This document shows positions 9,036 to 18,436 of a stretch of 35,318 bases of DNA, piece after piece. Each line of letters begins with the position of its first letter. Position 1 is the stretch's first letter. Origin of the DNA: Pseudomonadota bacterium (GTDB lineage Bacteria; Pseudomonadota; Alphaproteobacteria; Sphingomonadales; SMXR01); the NCBI GenBank assembly GCA_022566215.1, contig JADFJJ010000017.1:1-35318 (forward strand), in the 5' to 3' direction. The notes under the pieces were generated by a model that was given only the letters and a program-made list of their open reading frames with translations, searched no databases and was not told the DNA's origin. The position numbers and the translations under genes were made by a program.

Positions 9036-9977
9036 ATGCCGGCAATAATCCTGACCAGACCCTGGACCGATAAAGCCATGGCGGCTCTAAGGCGGGATTA
9101 TGAAGTGATCCTGCCCGATCGAGACCAGTTATACAGCCTGCCTGAAGGCGCCGAAGCCTTCTGTCCATTGTTTTATGACACGGTCGACCGGAAGCTGATC
9201 GCAGCCCTTCCCTCATCGGTAAAAATTATCGCCTCGTTCGGGGCAGGCGTTGATCACATCGACCTGGAAGCGGCCCGGGAAAAAGGCCTGATCGTCACCA
9301 ACACGCCCGGGGTGGTCGGCGATGACGCCGCCGATATCACCATCGGCCTGATGATTTCGGCGATGCGCGGGTTTTCAGCCGGGGAAAAACTCCTGAGGGA
9401 TGGAAACTGGCGCGGGGCCGCCATGTCCGGGCTGGTTGGCCGAAAGGTCACCGGCAAGACCCTCGGGATTGTCGGCCTGGGGCGGATCGGCGAAAAGGTC
9501 GCCCGGCGGGCCAGGGCTTTTGACATGAAAATCCTCTATTTCAGCCGCACCCGTAAAGAACCACTGGAAAAAGAGCTGGGGCTGATGTTTGTCCCTTCGC
9601 TGGAAGAGGTGGTGGCGATATCGGATGTAGTCAGCCTGCATACCCCGCTGGTCCCCCAAACCCATCATCTGATCAATGCTGATATTTTGAAAAAGTTCAA
9701 ACCCGGGTCATTTTTGATCAACACCGGGCGCGGCGGGCTGGTGGATGAAAAAGCACTTGTGAAAGCCTTGAAGGCAGGCCCGCTGGCCGGGGCCGGACTG
9801 GATGTTTACGAGTTTGAGCCCAAACTCGCAGAGGGCCTGCAAGCCCTTGAAAACGTTACGCTATTGCCGCACATGGGATCGGCCACCGAGGAAACCCGGA
9901 CCGCCATGGGCTTAAGGGTAAAGGAAAACCTGGATGCTTATTTCTCCACCGGTCAGGTCAAGGACCGGGTCGCTTAA
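9036..9977 (+). CDS. D-2-hydroxyacid dehydrogenase (glyoxylate/hydroxypyruvate reductase family)
   Basis: GKTLGIVGLGRIGEKVARRARAFDMKI, LHTPLVPQTHHLIN, FLINTGRGGLVDEKAL, LLPHMGSAT. Confidence 0.9.
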   Translation: MPAIILTRPWTDKAMAALRRDYEVILPDRDQLYSLPEGAEAFCPLFYDTVDRKLIAALPSSVKIIASFGAGVDHIDLEAAREKGLIVTNTPGVVGDDAADITIGLMISAMRGFSAGEKLLRDGNWRGAAMSGLVGRKVTGKTLGIVGLGRIGEKVARRARAFDMKILYFSRTRKEPLEKELGLMFVPSLEEVVAISDVVSLHTPLVPQTHHLINADILKKFKPGSFLINTGRGGLVDEKALVKALKAGPLAGAGLDVYEFEPKLAEGLQALENVTLLPHMGSATEETRTAMGLRVKENLDAYFSTGQVKDRVA

Positions 9978-11311
9978 CCGGGGACCGGCGGCGGGGTATA
10001 ATCCCGGTCGCGGATCCACAGGGTGGAGAGCCACTTGACCCCTTCCGTGACCGGCAGCCCGGCGTGAAGCGACATGCTGTGGGGACTGCCGTCGCTGGCG
10101 ACGTTTATGAACATGGCGCCGTCTCCCTTGCGGCCCTTGATTTTTAGGGCGAGTTTGATGAATTCGGTTTCACCCCCCTGGTACCCTTCATTGAGGTAAA
10201 TCAAAAAGGTTTTGATGCGCTGGCCGGCCCGTTCCACCTCCGGGTTGGCGCCGTCAAGATCGGGCAGGAAATAATCACTGTGGGGTTTGTATTCCTGACC
10301 CCTTTCGTAACGCAGTACCCCCTGGTATTCCTGATGTGTGATCGGTTCATCCGTGACCTTCGATATCCGGGCGTTGATGGCATGGATCACCAGGTCTTCG
10401 TTCCCCAGCAAAAACCGCATTTCCGAACTGGTGCGATACTCCCGGTGCACCAGTTTGCCCTGAATATGGTCCACCACTTGCGAAGGCCTCAAAGCGGGGG
10501 CGGCGGCGGCGACCACAAAGTCCGCTTCCTCTTCCGATAAAAAACCTGGAATCAGCCCGATCAGGGGGTTGGTTTCAAAATCATGCCGGGGGGCAAGATC
10601 CGGGATCGGCAAAGCCTTTAACAGATCAGAGATTTTTTCCCAGTTGGGCTTGGCCTCAAATGGCTTCGCAACATGTTCACCGGCCTCCAGCTCTTTGATC
10701 AAGGGGTCTTCCGCGGCCAGGACATGGCGCTCTGATTTCGCCGCCAGCATCAGCAAGGCCTTGCCCTGGTCTTTATCCTGATCCGGCCCGTCCGCGCCCA
10801 ACAGCCGCCGGGCCAAGGCATATTGGGAGATTGGATCGCCAGCATTGGCCGCCGCCATCAGCAGGGTATCGGCATCCTCCTTGCCCGCCCCGCCCGGGAC
10901 CATCGCCGTCAGGAACGCCAACTGGGAGAGCGCCTTGGCTTCCCCCTTTTTCGCCAGGTTGATCATGATAGAGACCGCCCCGGCCCAATCCGCGGTGGCG
11001 CCCGCCCCTTTGGCCAAAGCCGTCGCCAGGACATAATCGGCCGGGCCAAACCCGGCCTCAGAGGCTTTTTGCAAATATTGATAGCTTTTATCCGGCTGCT
11101 GCGTCACCAGGGCCGCCTCGCCATACCAGACCCCCAGCATAAACAAGGCCTGACCATACCCGGCATCTGCCGATTTTTGCATCCACGCAAAGGCCTGGGT
11201 CCGGTTCTTCCGGGTCAGGATCATGCCGAGGGCGTATTGGGCCTCTGCGTTGCCGGTCTGCGCCCTGGCCACAATCGCATCAAACCTGGCTTGAGAATCC
11301 TGTTCTGTCAC
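9974..11311 (-). CDS. Sel1-like repeat protein fused to C-terminal prolyl 4-hydroxylase-type 2OG-Fe(II) oxygenase
   Basis: Repeats such as NAEAQYALGMILTRKNRTQAFAWMQKSADAGYGQALFMLG; C-terminal KPHSDYF (HxD), RIKTFLIYLNEGYQGGETEF, HAGLPVTEGVKWLSTLWIRDR. Confidence 0.85.
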   Translation of the reverse strand: MTEQDSQARFDAIVARAQTGNAEAQYALGMILTRKNRTQAFAWMQKSADAGYGQALFMLGVWYGEAALVTQQPDKSYQYLQKASEAGFGPADYVLATALAKGAGATADWAGAVSIMINLAKKGEAKALSQLAFLTAMVPGGAGKEDADTLLMAAANAGDPISQYALARRLLGADGPDQDKDQGKALLMLAAKSERHVLAAEDPLIKELEAGEHVAKPFEAKPNWEKISDLLKALPIPDLAPRHDFETNPLIGLIPGFLSEEEADFVVAAAAPALRPSQVVDHIQGKLVHREYRTSSEMRFLLGNEDLVIHAINARISKVTDEPITHQEYQGVLRYERGQEYKPHSDYFLPDLDGANPEVERAGQRIKTFLIYLNEGYQGGETEFIKLALKIKGRKGDGAMFINVASDGSPHSMSLHAGLPVTEGVKWLSTLWIRDRDYTPPPVPG

Positions 11312-11334
11312 ATTGAAGTCCCTTAGGTTAAAAC

Positions 11335-12669
11335 CTAGTCACGGAAGCGGTATTCGCGGTCCCTGATCCACATCGTGGTCAGCCACTTTACCCCACCTGT
11401 AACGGGTCTTCCAGCATGAATTGTTTTCGGGTCGGGCACCCCATCGCTGGCCACGTTGTGAAAAACCAGACCTTCGCCCTTGGCCCCCCGCGCCTTGAGG
11501 TCGATATTTACAAACTCCGTCTCACCGCCAACATAATCATCATTCAGGTAGATCAGGAAGGTTTTGATGCGTTGGCCGGAGCGATCCACTTCTGGGTTCC
11601 TGCCCTGCATGTCGGGAAGCAGATAATCACCATGCGGCTTGTACTGCTGGCCCGGCTCGTAGCGCAGAACCCCGAGCATTTCCTGATGGCTCAGGGGTTC
11701 CCCGGTGGCCTTGGCGATCCGAAGGTTGATGCAGAATATGACCAGGTCCTGGAAGGTGTGCCAGAACCGCATGTCGCTTGAAGTGCGATAGGGGTCTTCA
11801 ATATGTTTGCCGCTGATCGGGTCCACAACCTGGGAAGGGGTGACATGGCGGGCGGACATGGCCACCACATAATCCGCCTCATCTTCGGTCAAAAAGACTG
11901 GAAACGTAGCGATATAGGGGTCTTTGCGCAGAACCTTGGCCTTCGGGGTGGGCGGGATTGGCGGCTTGCTGAGAACCCCGCGCACAGCGCTCCAGTTTAT
12001 CTCTCCGGAAATATCTGAAGCTTCCGGCATTTCTTCCGGGATTGGAACCCCCCGGATAGCCGGATGGTTTTTGGCAAAGGGGTGGCCGGCCTTGGCTGCC
12101 AGCGCCATCAGCACCACCGCCCGGTCCTTGGGCTTTTCATAGGTGGTGCTTTCCAGAACCTGCTTTGCATATGTGTACATGGCGATCATATCAGAGCCCT
12201 CGGCGGCCGCCTGCAACAGCTTGTTCCCTTCGTCCCTGGCCTTTTTCCCGCCTTCCATCAGGCACAGGAACGCCAGCTGGCTGATCGCCCGCGAATAGCC
12301 GCCCTCAGCGCTCTCCAGCACCAGCGCCAGGGCTTCCGGCCAGCTGGCTTTGACGCCTATTCCATTGGCGATGAGGGCCGCCCGCATCAGCGTGGCATCG
12401 GAAAATTTTAGGTCGGAGGCATGTTTCAGCATCTGATGCCCCTTTTCCAGGTCCACCTCGATCAGGGTTCCCTGGATATACCAGGCGCCGAGGGTATAAA
12501 TTGCCCCAACGTGGCCGCCCTCAATTGAACGGTTCATCCAATCCAGGGAAAGGTCGATATTGTGGCGGGAATAGAGGATCGCCAAGGCGTATTGGGCCTC
12601 GGGATTCCCCTCCCGCGCCTGGTTTGAAATATTCTGCAGTCTTTTTTCGTATTCCGCCTGGTCAACCAT
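11335..12669 (-). CDS. Sel1-like repeat protein fused to C-terminal prolyl 4-hydroxylase-type 2OG-Fe(II) oxygenase (tandem paralogue)
   Basis: NPEAQYALAILYSRHNIDLSLDWMNRSIEGGHVGAIYTLG; C-terminal KPHGDYL (HxD), RIKTFLIYLNDDYVGGETEF, HAGRPVTGGVKWLTTMWIRDR. Confidence 0.85.
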   Translation of the reverse strand: MVDQAEYEKRLQNISNQAREGNPEAQYALAILYSRHNIDLSLDWMNRSIEGGHVGAIYTLGAWYIQGTLIEVDLEKGHQMLKHASDLKFSDATLMRAALIANGIGVKASWPEALALVLESAEGGYSRAISQLAFLCLMEGGKKARDEGNKLLQAAAEGSDMIAMYTYAKQVLESTTYEKPKDRAVVLMALAAKAGHPFAKNHPAIRGVPIPEEMPEASDISGEINWSAVRGVLSKPPIPPTPKAKVLRKDPYIATFPVFLTEDEADYVVAMSARHVTPSQVVDPISGKHIEDPYRTSSDMRFWHTFQDLVIFCINLRIAKATGEPLSHQEMLGVLRYEPGQQYKPHGDYLLPDMQGRNPEVDRSGQRIKTFLIYLNDDYVGGETEFVNIDLKARGAKGEGLVFHNVASDGVPDPKTIHAGRPVTGGVKWLTTMWIRDREYRFRD

Positions 12670-12782
12670 TATTTTCCCATGCGATTGTGTTTAAACCCCT
12701 TTGGGCCGCCAAACCAGAACCATTTGCGCTACCCCCGGTTTCTCAAAAATGCCGCCTGGGGTCTATGATTCAAATCAAAAAC

Positions 12783-13304
12783 CTAATCCTGGGCGGACAA
12801 TTTCTCCAGGTACCTTCTGGCATTTTCCGCGTAGTGTTGGGCGGAAGCCGCGATCAGCTTGACTTCCTGATCGGTCAGATCGCGGATCACCTTGGCCGGG
12901 GTCCCTAAAGCCAGAACGCCAGCCGGGATTTCCTTGCCCTCGCCGACCAAAGACCCGGCGCCGATAATGGTATTTTTGCCAATTTTCGACCCGTTCATCA
13001 GGATTGACCCCATGCCGATCAGGGCATCATCGGCGATCTCGCAGCCGTGCAAAATCACCTTGTGCCCAACCGTCACCCGGGCGCCGATATCAAGCGGAAA
13101 ACCAATGTCGGTGTGCAGCATGGAGAGATCCTGGATATTTGAGCCCTCGCCCACCGTGATCCACTCATTATCCCCCCGCGCCACCGCGCCGAACCATACC
13201 GAGGCCCCTTTTTTCAGGCGCACCCGGCCGATCAAGGAAGCATCGGGCGCGACAAAATTTTCCCCTTCCAGAACCGGGCATTGGCCATCCAGCGCGTACA
13301 GCAT
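12783..13304 (-). CDS. gamma-carbonic anhydrase family protein (left-handed beta-helix)
   Basis: [55 protein letters not shown], hexapeptide repeats. Confidence 0.92.
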   Translation of the reverse strand: MLYALDGQCPVLEGENFVAPDASLIGRVRLKKGASVWFGAVARGDNEWITVGEGSNIQDLSMLHTDIGFPLDIGARVTVGHKVILHGCEIADDALIGMGSILMNGSKIGKNTIIGAGSLVGEGKEIPAGVLALGTPAKVIRDLTDQEVKLIAASAQHYAENARRYLEKLSAQD

Positions 13305-13360
13305 GATCCCCCTTTATGTTCTTTGACAAGCCGCCTTTTAACGGCTACCAAACGGGGACT

Positions 13361-14590
13361 ATGGCCGAAAACAAGTACTTTGTCACCCACCTGGAATGCG
13401 CACTGACGGGCAAGCAATACCCGGCCGGACAACTCCATAACCTGTCCCAGGCCGGGAAGCCGCTGCTGGTGCGCTATGATCTGGCGGGAATTAAAAAAGC
13501 TTTCACCAAAGAGGCTTTAAAGGGCCGCCGCCCCGACATGTGGAAGTGGCGCGAATTGCTGCCTTACAAAAATGCCGGAAACATTGTCTCCCTGGGCGAA
13601 ATGGAAACCCCCCTTATCCCCTGCCCGGCGCTGGAAAAAGAGCTTGGCTCGAGCGCTGGCGCCCTGCTGATCAAGGATGAAGGGCGGTTGCCGACCGGCT
13701 CGTTCAAGGCCAGGGGCCTGGCGCTGGCGGTCACCATGGCAAAGGAGCTGGGGGTGACGAAAATCGCCATGCCGACCGCCGGCAATGCCGGGGCGGCGCT
13801 GGCCGCCTATGCGACCCGCGCCGGCATAGACTGTTTTATTTTTTCACCGGACGATGCCCAGGAAATCACCATCGGCGAGACCGCGCTTCAGGGCGGAAAA
13901 ATTTACCTGGTGGATGGCCTGATCAATGACTGCGGCCGGATTGTCGGTGAGGGTGTCGAGGCCGCCGGCTGGTTTGATTTCTCGACCCTGAAGGAGCCCT
14001 ACCGGATCGAAGGCAAAAAAACCATGGGCCTGGAGCTGGCCGAACAGCTGGACTGGCGGCTGCCCGATGCGATCTTTTACCCGACCGGCGGCGGCACCGG
14101 CCTGATCGGCATGTGGAAAGCGTTTGCTGAACTGGAAGCGATCGGCTTTATCGGGCCGGAAAGGCCGAAAATGATCGCCGTCCAGGCCGAGGGCTGCGCA
14201 CCGATCGTCAAGGCCTTCGAGGAGGGCAAGGAATTTGCCGAGTTTTGGGAGGGCGCCGACACATTAGCGCAGGGGATGCGGGTTCCAGCCGCCATCGGCG
14301 ATTTCATGATCCTTGGCGCGGTGCGTGACAGCGGCGGCTTCGCGATCGCGGTTTCCGATCAGGCGATTATCAAGGCGCGGCTGTTGTGCGGCGAAAAGGA
14401 GGGCCTCAATATCGGCCCCGAGGGGGCGGCGACCCTGGCGGCTTACCGAAAAGCGCTTGCGGGGGGTTTGATCAGCCGTGATCAGCGGGTGGTTTTGTTT
14501 AACTGCGGCTCCGGTCTGAAGTATCCGGTTGGCCAAGCCAGCGGCCGGATCGACCACACCAAACCGGTTGATTACTCACAATTCAACTAG
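13361..14590 (+). CDS. thrC: threonine synthase (PLP-dependent); ORF also open from 13316
   Basis: LIKDEGRLPTGSFKARGLALAVTMAKELG, PTAGNAGAALAAYATRAG, PTGGGTGLIGMWKAF; N-terminal HLECALTGKQYPA. Confidence 0.87.
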   Translation: MAENKYFVTHLECALTGKQYPAGQLHNLSQAGKPLLVRYDLAGIKKAFTKEALKGRRPDMWKWRELLPYKNAGNIVSLGEMETPLIPCPALEKELGSSAGALLIKDEGRLPTGSFKARGLALAVTMAKELGVTKIAMPTAGNAGAALAAYATRAGIDCFIFSPDDAQEITIGETALQGGKIYLVDGLINDCGRIVGEGVEAAGWFDFSTLKEPYRIEGKKTMGLELAEQLDWRLPDAIFYPTGGGTGLIGMWKAFAELEAIGFIGPERPKMIAVQAEGCAPIVKAFEEGKEFAEFWEGADTLAQGMRVPAAIGDFMILGAVRDSGGFAIAVSDQAIIKARLLCGEKEGLNIGPEGAATLAAYRKALAGGLISRDQRVVLFNCGSGLKYPVGQASGRIDHTKPVDYSQFN

Positions 14591-15228
14591 CCATCCGCCG
14601 CATCGGGCTGGTTTTCCGGGCGCGCCGCATCGAACGCTTCCAGCTTGTAAAGCCGCTGCTCTATGGCGGCCAGCGCCGGGAACGGCGCCAGGTCACACTT
14701 GAACCGGTTGGCGTTCCACATCTGGGGGACCAGGAACACATCAGCCATGGTGACGCACTCGCCAAAGCAATACCCGCCGCCCTTGTTCTTCACCAGCTGT
14801 TCCAGGGCCTTGAAGTTCAGGCTGATCCAGTGGTTGTACCAGACCCCGATTTCCTCCTGGCTGTGGCCGAGCGGATCCTTCAGGTATTTCAGGACCTTCA
14901 GGTTGTCGAGCGGCTGGATGTCGCAGGCGATCAGGCTGACCATGCGCCGCACTTCGGCCCGGTCCTTCGCCCGGGAAGGCAGCAGCGCCGGTTCGGGGTG
15001 GGTTTCTTCCAGGTATTCGATAATCGCCAGCGATTGGGAAATGGTAAAATCACCGTCCTCCAGCACCGGCACCAGGCCTTGCGGGTTTCTTTTCAGGTGT
15101 TCCGCGCCGGCCTGCTCCCCCCTGACCAGGTGGACAAACACCGGCTGATAAGCGATGCCCTTCAAATTCAGCGCAATCCGCACCCGGAACGAGGACGAAG
15201 AGCGATAATAGGTATAAAGTTTCATCAC
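14587..15228 (-). CDS. maiA: maleylacetoacetate isomerase / zeta-class glutathione S-transferase
   Basis: LYTYYRSSSSFRVRIALNLKGIAYQ, NPQGLVPVLEDGDFTISQSLAIIEYLEETHP. Confidence 0.92.
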   Translation of the reverse strand: MMKLYTYYRSSSSFRVRIALNLKGIAYQPVFVHLVRGEQAGAEHLKRNPQGLVPVLEDGDFTISQSLAIIEYLEETHPEPALLPSRAKDRAEVRRMVSLIACDIQPLDNLKVLKYLKDPLGHSQEEIGVWYNHWISLNFKALEQLVKNKGGGYCFGECVTMADVFLVPQMWNANRFKCDLAPFPALAAIEQRLYKLEAFDAARPENQPDAADG

Positions 15229-15349
15229 CGGTGTTGATCCTTACCTTTGCCGGGCGGTTCAGCGTTTGCTTTCAGCAAAGCGCTTGTCTAATACACCCCC
15301 GAAGTCTAAAATAGCCAAGGAAAAAAGTAAAAGGTGAAGGGAACAAAAA

Positions 15350-15691
15350 ATGAATAAATCACTTGCGATAATTTCCGGCGTTTCACTGGCGGCGTTAATT
15401 GGCCTGGGTAGTGTTGTGCTGGCTGGTGAAAAAGACGATCCAAAAAACAGGGAGGATGAAGCTCAATCCCTCAATTCAGATAGCAATGAGGTCGCGGTCG
15501 AGAGCCTCGCGGCCAAGCCCCGGGATGACGGCGATCAAGGCAAGACTATTGGGCACGTTGACCACGGCAAGACCAGCAAAACAGGCGTAGATAAAGACGA
15601 AATTAAAAGAGGCATGGGCGCGGCCGGGACACAGGGTGGCGGCGATGACGATAAAGGCGGTAAGGCTGATGAAAAAAACGACGATGGTTAA
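15350..15691 (+). CDS. small secreted, charged, low-complexity hypothetical protein
   Basis: Signal peptide MNKSLAIISGVSLAALIGLGSVVLAG; Asp/Lys/Gly-rich remainder; RBS-like GAAGGGAAC upstream. Confidence 0.55.
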   Translation: MNKSLAIISGVSLAALIGLGSVVLAGEKDDPKNREDEAQSLNSDSNEVAVESLAAKPRDDGDQGKTIGHVDHGKTSKTGVDKDEIKRGMGAAGTQGGGDDDKGGKADEKNDDG

Positions 15692-15867
15692 TAGTTGAAC
15701 CACTCCAGCCTTAGCCTTCACTTGCGCCGAGGGTCCGGGTTCAACTATTTTGGATTTATTACCCTTAAGCAGTCCGCCGGGTGGCCGGGCGCGCCAATTT
15801 GACATTTTTCAACCTTGCCGAAAGTCACTCCTTAACCTATACTTATATTGGTTGTGGAGATAACTGT

Positions 15868-16449
15868 ATGACGAAACTTGCCCCGCTGGTCCTTATTTTC
15901 AGCCTGTTTTTGATGTTGCCTGACACACCTGTGATGGCCGAAATGTCGGTTGAAAAGGTGGCGAAAAAAGTCAAATTCAGCATAGATAAAAGCGATGGGA
16001 TTCTTGACCTGAAAGGCCCCAAAATAAAAGGCCTTCGGCATGACCCCTATTATATCCGCACCTTTGCCGACCGGGAAATCGTCCAGGCCACGGTTCATTT
16101 TCTTATCGTCGAATATGATTTTATCAAGGCAAATCCCGGCCATGGTTATCTCAGGACGGTCGAGAGCGCCTACAAAAATTTTTACACCGCAACCGACGGG
16201 GAAGGAAATTCTTTTGAGCTGGAGACCTTTTACCGGGATTTTGACGGCTGCAATGATTCGGTTTGCTCCTTTGATGAATATTTCAGGATTAAAATTCCGC
16301 ACCAGTATTTTCAGCAACACAGCGCCAGCGGGGTTCGCCTGAGGGCTCGCTCACAGGCTGGCACTTATATCGAGCTTTACCTTTATCCTTCATATGTTCA
16401 GGGCATGTTGTTGCGGCTGGATCAGGAGCGCGCCAAGCTCACCCCTTAA
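15868..16449 (+). CDS. secreted hypothetical protein
   Basis: Start at internal ATG preceding MTKLAPLVLIFSLFLMLPDTPVMAEM (signal peptide); no family recognised. Confidence 0.6.
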   Translation: MTKLAPLVLIFSLFLMLPDTPVMAEMSVEKVAKKVKFSIDKSDGILDLKGPKIKGLRHDPYYIRTFADREIVQATVHFLIVEYDFIKANPGHGYLRTVESAYKNFYTATDGEGNSFELETFYRDFDGCNDSVCSFDEYFRIKIPHQYFQQHSASGVRLRARSQAGTYIELYLYPSYVQGMLLRLDQERAKLTP

Positions 16450-16511
16450 TCACTTTTTAACCGGGTATGGCATTATAATGGGCGCACCCTGCCTTGATAA
16501 TTGCGCCTGAC

Positions 16512-16715
16512 ATGAAGAAGTTCGCACTCACATATCTCATCATGGTTTTTGTGCTGGCGGTCGCCTGGCCGATGCTGGGCGGGATATTGCCTTCTGGCAT
16601 GCCCGGAGATACCAGCATTCTGATCGGCGAGGTCAGGATTCACCTGCTGTACGGAACATCGCTGGTTTTCAGTGTGCTTATTATCCTGATCCTGTGGACA
16701 ATGCGGAAGCTCTAA
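16512..16715 (+). CDS. small membrane protein, DUF2905-like
   Basis: MKKFALTYLIMVFVLAVAWPMLGGILPSGMPGDTSILIGEVRIHLLYGTSLVFSVLIILILWTMRKL; GxLPGD-like core and C-terminal TM resemble DUF2905 from memory. Confidence 0.55.
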   Translation: MKKFALTYLIMVFVLAVAWPMLGGILPSGMPGDTSILIGEVRIHLLYGTSLVFSVLIILILWTMRKL

Positions 16716-18418
16716 TGGTCTTCATCGTGCCAGCCTTCCCAGCCCGGGCCGCGCACCACCCGGCCCGGATATGAGCCGGTATGTTCCCCGTTCTCCAGCA
16801 CCTGCTCGCCGTTGACAAACACATGGATGACACCGGTGGCGTACTGGCGCGGGTTCTCGAAGGTGGCGTGGTCCTGGATGGCGGCGGGATCGAAAATAAC
16901 GATGTCGGCAAAGTAGCCCTCTCTCAAAAACCCGCGTTCACGGATCTTCAGGTTGGCGGCCGGAAATGAGGTCAGGCGCCGGATCGCATCCGGCAAGGTG
17001 ATGATCTTTTCATCCCGGACATACTTACCCAAAACCCGGGCGAAGGTGCCGTAGGCTCTCGGGTGGGCGGAATTGCGGGTAAAGATTTCATCGTCCGAAT
17101 AGGCCCCCTCGTCGGAATCGAAGGCGACCCAGGCTTGGGCGATTTTCTTTTTAACATTCTCCTCGGTCATGGAAAAATAAATGACCGTGACCCGGGTGTG
17201 GTCTTCCACCACCAGGTTGAGCGCGGTCTCGGCCGGATCCTCGCCACGGATTTCGGCAACTTCCGACAGATATTTTCCGATGTACTGCTTAAGATCGGGA
17301 TTCTTGAAGCCGATCAGCAGTATCCGCTCCGGGCCAACGTTGTTCCAGCGGTTCGACGGGTTGGCCTGATCGCGCATTTCGGCCAGCGCCCGGGCGCGCA
17401 CTTCCGGGTCTTTCAGGCGCTCGATCCAGGCATCAATGCCCCCTTCCTGGGTCCACAGCGGGATCACCGCATCCAGCCCGGTGGCGCTGGCGGGATAGGT
17501 ATACATATCGGCGGTGATATGAAGGCCTTCAGCGCGCGCCGCCTCGATGCGGGCGAACACCCCGTCCAGTTTGTCCCAATTGGGTTTGCCAGAGGCTTTC
17601 AGGTGGTAAATCTCGGCCCACACCCCGGCCTCCCGGGCGATCGTGAACAGCTCATCCAGGGCCTCAAAAATCTGCCCGGATTCGGATCGCAGGTGCGAAA
17701 TGTACATCCCGCCGTATTCGCCCACCGCCGCGGCCAGAGCGATCAATTCTTCGGTGCTGGCGAAATTGGCCGGGGCGTAGATCAGCGACGAGGCGAGCCC
17801 CAGCGCCCCCTCGCGCATCGCCTGGCGGGCCAGCTCTTGCATCGCCGCCAGCTCTTCCGGGCTGGCCGCGCGGTCCTCATAGCCAACTTCGTGGATGCGC
17901 AAGGTGGTGGCGCCGACGAACGAGGCGATGTTCATGGCGGTCCCCTTGGCCTCCATGAATTCCAGGTATTGGCCCAGCGTGGTCCATTCGATCTGGTATT
18001 TGAAATCGGTCTGGCGTTTGAGGTTTTCCTCTTTCATGGCGTCCGACCACGGGCCGTAAGACCAGCCCTCGCCGAACACCTCCAGCGTCACCCCCTGCTT
18101 GAGGTCGCTCAGGCCGGCGCCGTTAACCATCAGGGTTTCCGGGGCCCACGAGAGCATATTGATAAACCCGGGCGTGACCGCCAGGCCGGCGGCGTCAATC
18201 ACCGTGATGGCGCTGGCCTCGTCGAGATCACCGATGGCGATAATGCGGTCGCCCTCGAGAGCGATATCTCCGACATAGGGCGCGCCGCCCGAGCCGTCAT
18301 AAATCGTCCCGCCCGAAATTATGACATCGTATTTGGGGTTTTCCTGGTCATCCGAACAGGATGCTGCAAGGACAAGGGTAAATACGGCCAAAATTGCCTT
18401 TAGTTGGGTTTTTTTCAT
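16712..18418 (-). CDS. N-acyl-D-amino-acid deacylase/D-aminoacylase-like amidohydrolase, predicted lipoprotein
   Basis: Lipobox LAASC; DVIISGGTIYDGSGGAPYVGDIALEGDRIIAIGDL; YISHLRSES; IYHLKASGKPNW; RGFLREGYFADIVIFDPA. Confidence 0.85.
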   Translation of the reverse strand: MKKTQLKAILAVFTLVLAASCSDDQENPKYDVIISGGTIYDGSGGAPYVGDIALEGDRIIAIGDLDEASAITVIDAAGLAVTPGFINMLSWAPETLMVNGAGLSDLKQGVTLEVFGEGWSYGPWSDAMKEENLKRQTDFKYQIEWTTLGQYLEFMEAKGTAMNIASFVGATTLRIHEVGYEDRAASPEELAAMQELARQAMREGALGLASSLIYAPANFASTEELIALAAAVGEYGGMYISHLRSESGQIFEALDELFTIAREAGVWAEIYHLKASGKPNWDKLDGVFARIEAARAEGLHITADMYTYPASATGLDAVIPLWTQEGGIDAWIERLKDPEVRARALAEMRDQANPSNRWNNVGPERILLIGFKNPDLKQYIGKYLSEVAEIRGEDPAETALNLVVEDHTRVTVIYFSMTEENVKKKIAQAWVAFDSDEGAYSDDEIFTRNSAHPRAYGTFARVLGKYVRDEKIITLPDAIRRLTSFPAANLKIRERGFLREGYFADIVIFDPAAIQDHATFENPRQYATGVIHVFVNGEQVLENGEHTGSYPGRVVRGPGWEGWHDEDH

Positions 18419-18436
18419 AGAGCCCCTATTACGCTA

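Noticed and set aside
17063-18403. 446-aa plus-strand ORF
   Set aside because: Fully antisense to the D-aminoacylase-like gene; Arg/Gly/His/Pro-rich shadow ORF with no recognisable family.
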